Of a stretch of 64,000 nt of DNA, positions 34,063 to 45,042 are shown piece after piece. The notes beneath the pieces were generated by a model, which was not told the origin of the DNA, ran no database searches, and worked only from the letters and a program-made list of their open reading frames with translations. The stretch is from contig NC_052620.1 in the NCBI RefSeq assembly GCF_016545825.1, forward strand, positions 310,001 to 374,000, given 5' to 3'. Each line of letters starts with the position of its first letter. The first letter of the stretch is position 1. A program made the translations under genes and the position numbers. The stretch is from Eucalyptus grandis. Lineage: Eukaryota; Streptophyta; Magnoliopsida; Myrtales; Myrtaceae.

Positions 34063-37000
34063 TGTCATGCCCCAAACCTCGAGCACGCGCTCATCCCTCG
34101 ATAGTCGATAAAATTGTAACGTTCCAGGACGCGTTGTTGACCCATTCATATTATTGTACATGCAGAAATGAATAAACAAATCATATGATAGCAAACAACA
34201 TGGGATAGAAAAGCAGGATAACAAATTCACAACTAAAACACGCTTTATAAACAAACTGGGTTTATATACAAAACTAGTTTGTCTACCAAAAAGACCGGCC
34301 CTCAAAAAGGAAACTGTCCTACGACCCACTAATTGGACACATTCATCGATCCTTCGGACTTCACAGGCTCCGGGGGCACCAGATCCTCCATAGTACCATC
34401 AGGAGGGTTAGCTGCACCCATGCCTAAAGTAGCGTCGACTACCACAGCGGAGATCTCAAAACCCTGGAGGGGACTAACTTTGTATCCATTGAGCTCGCGG
34501 CAAAACCACATTCTAAATCGATGAGGTACCCTCTGAGGTAAGCCCTCATCGACCCAGACGGTGATCACTACGAGCTCATAGACCTAGTGGCCTCCGCGAA
34601 CAAGGAAGTCAATAATTAGCTCAGTAACCCTCTGAGGCTGACCATAACGTACTAGAGGAGCTGCCATCTAAGGACCTGAAAAAATTGAGCCCACGATGGA
34701 GTGAGACAATGTCTCAGTAAGTTCACCCCCTAAACTCCAACTATGATACGCCTAAAGGTAATCTATACACACAAAGTAGAGGATTTACCTCGCTTTAGTT
34801 CCATCCTACATGTCAATACAATTCATATACTAAATCAATCAATCAATTCAATCAATACAATTGATCTGTCAAACAATCAATTCAATCAATACAATCGATC
34901 CATCCATCAATCAATCCATCAATACAGGAGTCCCGATTATAAGGCCAAATGGTTATGACACGTCCCCTACCGTGCCACACAATTTTGCCCCATAGTCCGA
35001 CACTTCAATTTCAATCAAACACATGTCCCAACTTGATTACTGCCTACACAGGCACTGTAACGACCCGAACTCCAAGCGCATGCACATCCCCCGTGGTCGA
35101 TACAATTTTGCAACATCCCAGGAACTATTATCGACCCATTCATTTTACCAAGTATGCAGAAGCGTAATCATAAACTCCAAACATCACAAAAATGGGATAG
35201 CAAACATAAGGTTAAACTCCAAACCACACATATTTTTACAGTAGTGACTATGTACAAAAGAGTCTAGCACAATATAGCCTACTTCAAAATGAAGAGCTTC
35301 TAGGCTATTTACGCTCTGAGCTCCTCGTCCATTGGGTCAAGTCTCTACTTACGACCCTACCAAACTCTTTGATAGACTAGGGTGAGTGGTCACCCATTAT
35401 TCAAATCAGACGGCAAACCCGTCAATATCTAGCAGAAACTACTGAGGCATTCATACTCCATTGCTTGCAGTCCTCTGCTCCTTGCCTGTCCACCCTCCAT
35501 CTAGGGACTTGAAAAATTTTAGCTCATTACGGGGTGAGATCACATCTTAGCGAGTTCAATCCCTAAATCTCAATTAGGAGAAGGGTACACTCTACATGCA
35601 ACCTAATCACGTTTCTCACAACTCCTTTCATACCAGCCTTTCCCTACATGTTAGTGTCGATCAAATCATATATAACAGTATTGAGCTCACACATCAGATG
35701 AATACCTTAACATAAGTATATGCAAGGACATAAATATCAACGTAAGCACACGGATCCCAGTCAATGCAACAGATAACAGTCTTCCGGCATAACAGGGCAT
35801 CGTCTCGCACCGTCGAGCTCGGCAACGTCTATATTTAAATGGCATTCCAATTAGGAGCATCGGTCCAACATCCACTGCGACCGGCATCCATTAACTTGGG
35901 GCATCCTCGAAGGAGCATCGTCCAGCCCCAAAGGCTCGTGACGGTATCTTATGTAGCATATGCATTTATCCAATTTCACAATTCAAAAATTAGATGTGCA
36001 GCTCAGCCATATCACTAAATAAGCAAGTTTCCAGCAAACATGTCATTAAAAACACTCACACGCCACTACCTGCCTTAACCGGTAAAACTGCCCATTTGCG
36101 CACTTTAGAGTTTAGCACCAGAAATCAACTCGGATGAACTCGAAAAATTCTCAAACTTGGAAATGTGATAAAGAACACGTCAAAAAACAATTTTCATGAA
36201 GACACCAAGGCCTAGATCCCCCTGGATTCGGCCCAGTAATTCACTCAACCCAGCACCAAAACCTGGTCTGTTTCCAGCGAGTCTGTTTTTTGAAATCAGC
36301 TTAGTTCGGGGTCCAAAACAGGTCTGTTTGATTTGAATTTCAAGTATGTTAAACTAGAGGATATAAAAAAAACTTTTGTGAAGGAACCACATGGAAATTC
36401 GAACCCTAAGGGCCAATAATGACCCCTAGAATCCTAACAGGTCAGGTTTTCCAGTGTAGTCCGATTTTCTACTTAAAGATTACGGAGCTAAAATCATTTT
36501 TTTTATTCCCAAAAATTCTGAGAAAATTATATGTTATTATTGAAGGTGTTTAAAACATTTCCTTAGAAGGAATTCACTTCAAAATCACAACATATCTCAA
36601 TCTATAAAAATAACAAGCCGCACGCGTCTCGAAAGCAGTTTTGGAGAATAGCCCATCTTTGGCTAAACTGTCTTCTAAAGCACGAATCTTGCTATTTAAA
36701 CTAAACTAAACTCTTCCATAGCTAATATAACCTTTCTAAACTAACATTAAACTATATTTAACATCATCTAATCCTTTCTTAACTCATTTAAACCCCTAAC
36801 AGAAGTACACAGCCCCTAATCAAGTTTTAGGAAAACAACTCACCTAACTAGAATTTCAAAGCTACCGGTGTTGGTTGAGCAACAATGGTCAAGCCGTAAC
36901 CTCTGGGGACACCGGAGTGGCTTTGGTTAGCTTGGAACAGGGCTGAGAAGTCTTGCTCTTGGTCGGTGGAAGTCGAGTAATGCAAGAGCAGCAACCGCAA

Positions 37001-40000
37001 AAGCTGTGAACTGGATTGAAGAGTTTCCTGCGAACAAAGGAAATGGCGGTGTTGATTTTAGAGGGTTGTGGGCTTGCTAGTGGAGAGGGTTGCTCAGCAA
37101 ATAAAGGCCACAGCCAAGAAAAATGAAACATGGGGTAATTGGGTCGAAATTTCTGTGGGTCCAGAAAACTTGTGACGTCAAAATAGAGTTTTCCTCTGTT
37201 TTCGTAGTCGCTGGTTTGTCATCCAAGAGGGAGCAGGAAGTGCTGAATAAACTAGCTTAAAGAAGAAGAAGACAAAACTTTTTATGGCTGTGAAAAGGAA
37301 AGGAAAGAAAAAGAAAGGAAAGAGAAAGGAGTGGGATAAGTGTTGCACGATTCAAAGAAAAGAGAGGGGAGAAGGGACGCACGGATGGGAGGTGAGAGGA
37401 AAAGAAAAACAGTTCATGGAGGGCCCCTCTCTCTCTAATTTCCAAGTCTTGTGGTACTTTTTCCATGGAAATTTTAAACCACATCACTCTCAAGTAGCCC
37501 ACACATCATATACATCCTTATCTTGTCCAAATGAGATGCAAATGGTAGTGGAATCCCTTGTAATGTGCAGGCATATGAACTTGGAGCTAATTCCCATAAC
37601 TTTTCCTTTTCCATTTTTATCATTTCCACCATCTTAGTTATAAGGACAATTCTTTGTTTAAGTCCTTACAATTCCCTTCTCCAAATGTTCCACAATAAAG
37701 GTCCAAAACCTATTCAAAATTTGGCATTTCCCTTATTCTTTTAATTTGCCGCTCTTAAATTTTTCACGAACAATTCCCATCATCAATAAATTTTGAAAAG
37801 ATGCAACAATATCCCTGTGATTAATTGTGACACATGAAAGTTCTCAATTTCTGAAATCAGAATGAATTTCGTAGTTAAATTCAATCAAACACGGTTTCAG
37901 GCGCGGTCTAAACTATTGGGTAGTTTTTGGGAATTTTCGGTGCAATGGGCTCATGGTCGATTATTATCGAGCCACGACGTAAATCTTCAACTCATTAGCG
38001 ACTCTCAGTTGTCGTGAAAATCTCTAGGTTTCAATTACGAGCACAGGGTACCAAAACGACACAAAAATAAGTTTAGTGCCGATCGATGAGAATTTTGTAA
38101 TTAGATGGAATCTCTATCGAATCGACCTATTTCTGGTTTCTGATCAATTTTCGACTATGCCGCAATGACCCTTGCAGACTAACACGGTTGAGCAGTCGAT
38201 TCCTAGTCGAATTCTCAAGCCTATTGCATTAAAATTCCTTACTGACTTCCCGAACTCGTCTAGTTATCTCATGAGTGATCATCTTAGAGAATAGCACTAT
38301 AGACACGTCGATAAAAAGCTTGATTTATTCAATTGAAATTAGAAGTAGATAATCATACCGTCACAAGCACAATATACCGATGCACATCGGTCTTCTGGCG
38401 TAGCCAGGCTTCGTCTGACTCCTTTGAGCACGGCAACATCCACTGACACACATCATAGACAGCATTCCTGAAGGAGCATCGGTCCAGAATCTACTGCGAC
38501 CGGCTTCCATTGTCCAGGGGCATCCTATATAGGGGCAACGTCCTACTAATGCACATCGGGGACGGGTTCACTTAACCATCACACTATCAATCAATCCCGG
38601 CCAAGGACATTGTGCTTTGCACTCAAATGCCTCAATTAAAATAATGACTTGGCCAATTTTCTTCCTATTAAAAGCACATGGTGAAAATAATCGTGTATAG
38701 GTACACTGTCAATTTCAACCAGAAAAATTGATATCATTCATTTTAAAATCCCACTATTTGATATAATATTAAAAATCATTTTTGATGTCAAAACCCGCCA
38801 CCCAGGATTTCGAAATTTCACAATTTTGGAATAAATAACCAAAATTCCAATCATCACTCAATTTGCATAAATTAACACTCAATTGCATAAATTAAGCACA
38901 CCACTGCAATTAGCACGAAATTCCGGTCACCGACTACCCCGATATAATTTTGGAAAATATAAAATAATTACATAATTAAATTTAAATACAATAAATACTA
39001 ACTTAGGCCGAATATGCTAATTTAACCATCTAAACGAACCTAAAAAAATTTCGAACCTATCAAGATAAATAGCATAACCTCTTTAGCCCCTAATCAATCT
39101 ATTGTAACCACCTAACATGCATAATTAAGTGATTAAATCACTAATCTAAATTCACTAATCACCTAATCTCTAATTAACCTAACCTAATTATCCAATAAGC
39201 GTCATTAACTCCCTAAGCAGAGTTTAGCAAGTAAACTCACTGGTTTAGCGGGCCGATGAGTCCACAGCGACGGCGACGCGGAGGCGAGTGACACTTGAGC
39301 CTGTGACGACACCAACAGAGGACCAGACGGGCCTTAAAACGGGCCTAGAAGACCTCAACCCACAACTGAGGTTCGGCTTCTACTTTGGGCCGAGAGGGCT
39401 GGGTTGAGCGGCTGAAATGGCACGAGACGGGAGGCGGTCGCTGCAGCGAGTGACGGCGGTGCTCGACGGTGGCTGGACAGTGACGAACGGTGGCTAGAAG
39501 GTCTCGACGGTGACTAGGGCACGCGAGGGACAGCGAGGGACCGCGGGACGAGTGAGATGTGAGCAGGGGCAAGTAGACGGCTCGCGAGCGGCATGCGGGC
39601 ACTGGACAGGTCCGGCAGCTTCGGGCGGCGATTGACGGTGAAGAAGAAGGTTGTTCTCTAGTTCTCTCAAGCTCTCAAATGCCTCAACAATGGATAAAGA
39701 AGGCTCAATGAAGAAGAAGAAGCTAGCTGAAGCTTGAAGGGGGCCCAATTGCCCCAAAACCACATAAATATCTCCAATTGCTCATTTCTTGGCCCCCACC
39801 TCTTCAGCCTTCAACCTTAGCCATTTGCACACCCAAGGCTTCCCCTAGAAGCCATTGAAGAGGTCCACAATGTTGCTCCCTCCTTGGCCTACGATTTTGG
39901 AACAATTTCCCTCCAAATCCACTTCAATTCTTCTCCAATTGAGCTCAAATTGGAGTCCAAAAAAAATCAATCAATGTGTCATTGTTCATCTCATGATTTT

Positions 40001-40694
40001 CCTCGTCAATTGGACCAACTTGACGGCTAAAAATGCGACAAAAAACGACCTTATAATTTTTCCGATCCAAAATAACCCAACTTTGATTTTTTGCCGAAAT
40101 CTTGGGTTTGCAGAAAAATCTTCAAAGGATGAGTTGATGTTCCTAAAATGAATCGTGACATGACAAAAATTTCAATTTCGCAGTTAATTTCAATCGAGTG
40201 TGATTTTAGCGTGACCTAGCCTATCGGGTAGCTTTTAGGAATTTTTAGTGTAATTGGCCCGTGGTCGATTATTTTCGAGCCACATTATGCATCTTCGACA
40301 CATTGGCAACCCTTGGTTATCATGAAAATCTCGAGATTTCAAATACGAGCACAGAGTACAAAAATGATAGAAAAATCAGTCTAGTGCCGTTCGACATAAA
40401 TTTTACAATCAGGTGGAATCACCCACACACTAACCACATACCTCTGTCGAATCGACCTATCTCCGGTCTGTGATCAATTTTGACGGTGCCATAATTACCC
40501 TTGCAAATTAGCACGGTCAAGCAGTCGATTTCTAGTCGAATTCTCAAGTCTATTGCGTTAAAATCCCTTAATCACTTCACCAGATACACTAGTTATCACA
40601 TGAGTGATCAGCTCAAAGAATAGAACTATAGGCGCGTCGATAAAAAGCCCAACTTATTCAATCGAAAACAAAACCTGAAAATTAGGATGTCAGA
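34063..40694 (-). mobile_element. Solo LTR A (3.32 kb) interrupted by nested LTR B
   Basis: On the plus strand it starts TGTCATGCCCC at 34,063 and ends GATGTCAGA at 40,694, flanked by a perfect five-base duplication ATACA (34,058-34,062 and 40,695-40,699). Without the nested LTR it is about 3,317 bp, similar in length and ends to LTR C. There is no internal coding sequence, so it is a solo LTR left by LTR-LTR recombination. It lies in the remnant internal region of the element that owns LTR C. Small ORFs inside (for example 39,345-39,763) lie in a GC-rich leader and are not genes. Confidence 0.85.
35056..38365 (-). mobile_element. Solo LTR B (3.31 kb) nested in LTR A
   Basis: It starts TGTAACGACCC at 35,056 and ends ACCGTCACA at 38,365. 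The flanks GGCAC (35,051-35,055) and AGCAC (38,366-38,370) are a target-site duplication with one difference. Host LTR A resumes at 38,371, and its sequence at 38,380-38,560 resembles 35,750-35,930 inside B, confirming one family. It contains a purine-rich stretch at 37,280-37,400 and no genes. Confidence 0.85.
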
Positions 40695-40699
40695 ATACA

Positions 40700-40943
40700 A
40701 GTGTCGAATTACAGGTATATTATTACATAAATATTATAAAAGTGTGATTCATTAATAAAAGCTAAACTTTATTGTGAACTGAAACTGGCTTAATGAAATA
40801 TAACCATTATGGGATAGTATTTGAACTATGTATTGAGGTGGTGTGAAACAATAAAAGGTTATGAAGCTTTTGTTGTTCAAGCTTACTCCTTTACATGTAT
40901 CTTGACGTATTTTTTTGTTTCTTTTGGTAACCTTTGAATGATG
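40700..40943. other. AT-rich DNA between elements, nothing recognised
   Basis: Short stretch between the solo LTR and the Copia element. It was probably continuous with 50,009 before the Copia insertion. No coding signal is seen on either strand. Confidence 0.5.
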
Positions 40944-41934
40944 TGAAAGGGCTAGTATGAACACCTAGAGGGGGTGAATAGGTGTTAAGAGAAATTTTTG
41001 TAAAAAATTTTGTAAAATACTTTTCTTTTGAAACAGAGTCTAAAAGCCAACGAACTTGAGTGAGCTTTGAATTTCTAACAATTAAATTAAATTATGAATA
41101 AGTAAAGGAGTTTAAGGAAGAGAATAAGAACACAAAGTTTATAGTGGTTTGGCTTAAATCATGCCTATGTCCACTCTTCAGCGCTGATAGCTTACTGACT
41201 GAATTCCATTATGAATCAAAAGAGATTTTACAGTCACGAGATCTTGACTTCACAGTGCAGAATCTCTACTACACTCTTCGAAGCCTCACAAATGTTTGCT
41301 CTCTCTTTCGAGTACAATTTGAGCTAGCAAATGAAATAGCAAAGAACTGGAAAGCTTTAGACTTTGAAATTAATCTTTCTCGCTTTATATCGAACAACTA
41401 AAGAGTCCACCTTAAATACTCCTTCATGCCTTCACTACCGTTGGCATTTTCAAAAGGAATTCTTCCAATCTACCCGTTGAACAGAATCAATCAAAGATAT
41501 CTCGAGTCGTTTGATGATTGAGATGAAAGCCCGTTAATCCTATTCGCCAATACAATCAGGATTTTGGTTTCAATAAGTAGAACTTTCCAAATTTATTTGC
41601 CTTTCAAAAGATTTGATTATCGGAATTGATTTCAAAAAAGATAATCAATCAAGTAGGTGTTGTATCCAACCAGAAGGCCTTCCATAAGCTGTACGAATCG
41701 AATCCTTGAAGAAATAAAGATAATCTCGCATCTGAATAAATCTTCATTCTTCAGTGTTGTTCAGTCTGGAATTTGTTGGCGTGAGTAGACTTTGATCCTA
41801 AAGTCTGTCGGTCTTTAGATTTTGACTTTAAAGTCTTTGAGTCTTCAGACTTTAACTTTAAAGTCTTGGAGTCTTCGAGACTAGATTGAGGAAATATTTT
41901 GTTAACTTCAAAAAAATAGAGTTTTCTCTAACAA
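40944..41934 (-). repeat. 3' LTR of the SIRE-like element
   Basis: The plus strand begins TGAAAGGGCTAGTATGAAC and ends TTTTCTCTAACA. It aligns with 49,053-50,003 by eye over its full length, with a few indels; the repeated GTCTTTGAGTCTTCAGACTT segment near 41,830 differs most. A purine-rich AATAGAGAGAT just before the LTR on the minus strand is the PPT. Confidence 0.92.
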
Positions 41935-42301
41935 TCTCTCTATTTTTTATGGTGACAAAACTTTTCTACAGATTTAAGAACTTTTGTCCTGCAAAACAAA
42001 TTTTGAGTAATAAGTGATATCTTATAAAAATAAGTTGATTACGACCTGGATAGCATCGATTCTGCAACGATAGAAAACATGTTAATCTTGAAAAGATAAA
42101 ACAAATAACTATCCAACAACAATCATTATCACAAAATAAGCTGCTGAACAAAGGTTCAAAAGTCAAACACCAAAAGTCAAACACCAATAACAAAAGTCCA
42201 AACCAAAGATAAAAAAAGTAAAATTAAAAAATCAAATCTGCACCATTCTCCCATTTTTGTCAACAGCAAAAAGTGGATAACAATAAAAAGGTTTGATGAA
42301 A

Positions 42302-44548
42302 TCAGGGCTGTTTGGGGATACGAATGATTTGGAAATCCCCCATAGACTTAACAGTCTCCTCCAGCTTTCTCATAGTCTCCTTTAGCTGCTCAATATCCTC
42401 ACCCTTGGCATTCTCTTGAACTTGAAGCTTAAGGGATTGTACCTACTCGTGTAGAGAATCTGAAGTAGACGCCAAAGTTGTTTTGAGGTTCTTGATCTCA
42501 AATTCCATCCATATTGCTGAGCCTTCAAATCCAGAAGGATTTCTAACAGCCTTTGAAAGTCTGCTTTGCTGGTTCGTTGGTGCATTAGGTCCAACCAAAT
42601 CAATTTCAAGAGTATTGAGATGTGAAGGAACATCAGCCATTCGATCACCAAGACTTGGAGAGGATGCCTCAACAACAGCTTCAGGAAATTGAGAGGCATA
42701 TACATCCTCTGGATCGGCAGGACAACGACTAACATCATCACTAGTAAAAACAGGTGAAGAAATACCTCTTTTTTCAGTAGCTCTCCCTGTTTTCATGCCT
42801 ATAGGTAAAGAAAAGAATTCTTCTTCTTGCTCTTTCTCAGCATCAACACCCAAGTGATGTTCTTTTTCTTTTCCATCTCTGCAGGTTCCACTCCTAGTCT
42901 TCTTAAAATCCTCTGACAAAGATATCACTAAAGTTGGCTCAAAAGAGTCATTTTGATCCTCTTCTTCTCCTGATTTTCTTCCTTCTTCCTCTTTTTCTTC
43001 TCTTCTTTCTCTTTCTCCTTCCTCTGCTCTTCGTTCTTCACTTTCTTCTCTTCTCTCTTCTCTCCCTTCACCTCTCTGCTCTATCTCTTCTCGTCCTCTT
43101 TTCTCTCTATCCTCTGGCTGCTCAAAACTAACAAAACTCCAAAGATTTTTCAAGGTAAAAGCAGAAAGAGTAAGCTCTTCTTCATCCTCTTCATCTTGAA
43201 GGATAAGAGCTCTTCTCTTCTTTGTTGATTCAATCATAGGCTCCTTGCCTTTTCTTTTCTTTTCTTTATAGCAGAGTTTTGTTTTGTTTTGCTCGGGGAC
43301 TTCTCCTTAAAGCGCTCTAAGACCCTATTCAGTTCCTCCAGTCTTATTTTCGACACCATCTTCAATCCTATCACCACAGGAGCAATGATTCGGGCATAAA
43401 GAGATGTAGGAAGCTAAATTTGAAAGTGTCTAAACAATTTGGTAACCAGCGCAGAGTAAGGGAGTTGTCCCTTATCTTTCACAACAGTCATGTACATGTG
43501 CATCAGGATTGTGTGTGGTAGCGAGAACTTCATCCCATTACTGATGGCAAACATCAGTTTTGCTTCAGAACGAGAAACATCAGTCTTGGAGGTTGACTTG
43601 GGTCGAATGCAGTTTATCACGACCTTGCGTAGTAAGATGTTGGAGGCAATCATTCTTTGATAAATGATGCCACCCTCAGAAAGTCTGTCCTTCACAAGGA
43701 AACTTGTAGCATGACCAACAGTCACATTTATTCGTCGGAAACTCCCTCTTTCCACACCAATAACATCCGCCAATGTGTATACGTCCACCACAAACTCTCT
43801 ATCCCTTATAGTAAAACAAAATCTATTCGCGTCAAGAAATGACACATTCCAATAAAAATAAACAGTTAATTTGGCATAAGCGACAGCGGTCTCCGAACAA
43901 AATCTTTCAAGTTGAACAAGAGCAAATTTCTCCGTCAGGTTCACCTTCAAAGAGTCCAAAAAATTAAAATCTACAGTTCGAGGGTTCATCACCCTCTTTT
44001 AGCAATTTGGAGTAAGTTCTTTGGTGATCTTTGGACCAAAACAAATTTGTTCCCTCACTACGCATATCTGCAATAACGCCCATCCTAGGCTGAAAATTCG
44101 CGTACAACTTCTCATCGTCATCCTTAATCTCAGGCTGACTAAAGGAACTAAAGCGCAAATCAACTGGAAATTTTGCAAAAGTCCTGTCTACCGTTCCTTC
44201 AGGCGCAATGCCTAACCTTTCCATTGATCTCAAGAACAGAGTCTCATTCTTGTAACCTCTCTCTTTCAAAAACTCATCGATGAAAGTCATCGCAATACCA
44301 CCCTGCTTCAACTGATTGTAGATTTTAAAGAGGAACTCAGGTTCTAGCGTTCTTATGGGTTCAACGTTTTCCACGATCTCTTCTTCTGCTAGTTGACGCG
44401 AAGGATGTTGAGTCGGACGCTGTTGAGAATGTTGTTGCTATTGTTGAGGAGAATCTTCTTCATCGCTTAAGTCAAAATGAGTAGGACCCTCAGGCATGCT
44501 TTGTGGTCCCCTGCTTGTAATCCGAGACGACTTTCTTTGGAAAGACAT
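42302..44548 (-). pseudogene. Third (env-like position) ORF of the SIRE-like element
   Basis: An interrupted frame of about 740 codons starts ATG at 44,548 (MSFQRKSSRITSRG) and ends ...IIRIPKQP-stop at 42,302. Layout: a Gln-rich N-terminus; a globular domain with FIDEFLKERGYKNETLFLRS, FYWNVSFLDANRF and TLADVIGVERGSF, resembling domains seen in plant transposon-associated proteins; a basic stretch; a very Glu/Arg-rich middle (about 43,110-42,950); and a C-terminal coiled coil (QLKETMRKLEETVKSM). Breaks: a TAG within the Gln run, a frameshift near 43,990, a TAG at 43,414, and an in-frame TAG after SDSLHE near 42,443. I see no signal peptide or membrane segment, so the env label is positional only. 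Function is unknown. Confidence 0.65.
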
Positions 44549-44559
44549 TGTTGCAGTCG

Positions 44560-45035
44560 AGGAGGATTTCTCTAACTTGTCCGTTTGAGAAATATGAAAA
44601 CTTGGAGAACAAACTTGAGAGTAAAAGTGAGAAAGTAGGAATTTTGTATTCTAGGGTTTGTGAAAGCGTAAATGAAGAAGAAAGACTCGACAAGTATAAA
44701 AAAACAAATGAAATAGGTTATACGAATCGTCGTATGGAAATGAATCGTCACATGAAAATTGCCTTTTTTGAAAAATGAAAACTATCAAAAATTCAAAAAT
44801 TCGAAAAGAAAATTTCTAAAAATAAAATAGGCAAGCAACGATTTAAATACCAATGTACCTTTTAGAACTTCATACTAAAATTAAATTGCCTGCATTTAAG
44901 AAATATTAACTTACGAAGCAATTCTGGACATTCTAGGTCTAATCAACTTTAGACTTTAGCCTATAAAAGAAATAATATTAAGTTTGGTGCGAATAGACTC
45001 AAATAAACTTTTCTCAAGTGGCTTTGTGAAAATGT
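44560..45035 (-). other. Spacer between pol and third ORF
   Basis: AT-rich sequence with no coding similarity; it probably acts as the leader of the third ORF. A frame on the plus strand (44,548-44,778) is a shadow. Confidence 0.45.
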
Positions 45036-45042
45036 CCGCCAG

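Noticed and set aside
39345..39763. Small minus-strand genes of 85-89 residues
   Set aside because: Within solo LTR A in the same GC-rich leader position as in the other LTRs; no similarity.
42934..43131. 65-residue Leu/Phe-rich ORF resembling membrane segments
   Set aside because: It is the antisense of the Glu/Arg-rich part of the minus-strand third ORF.
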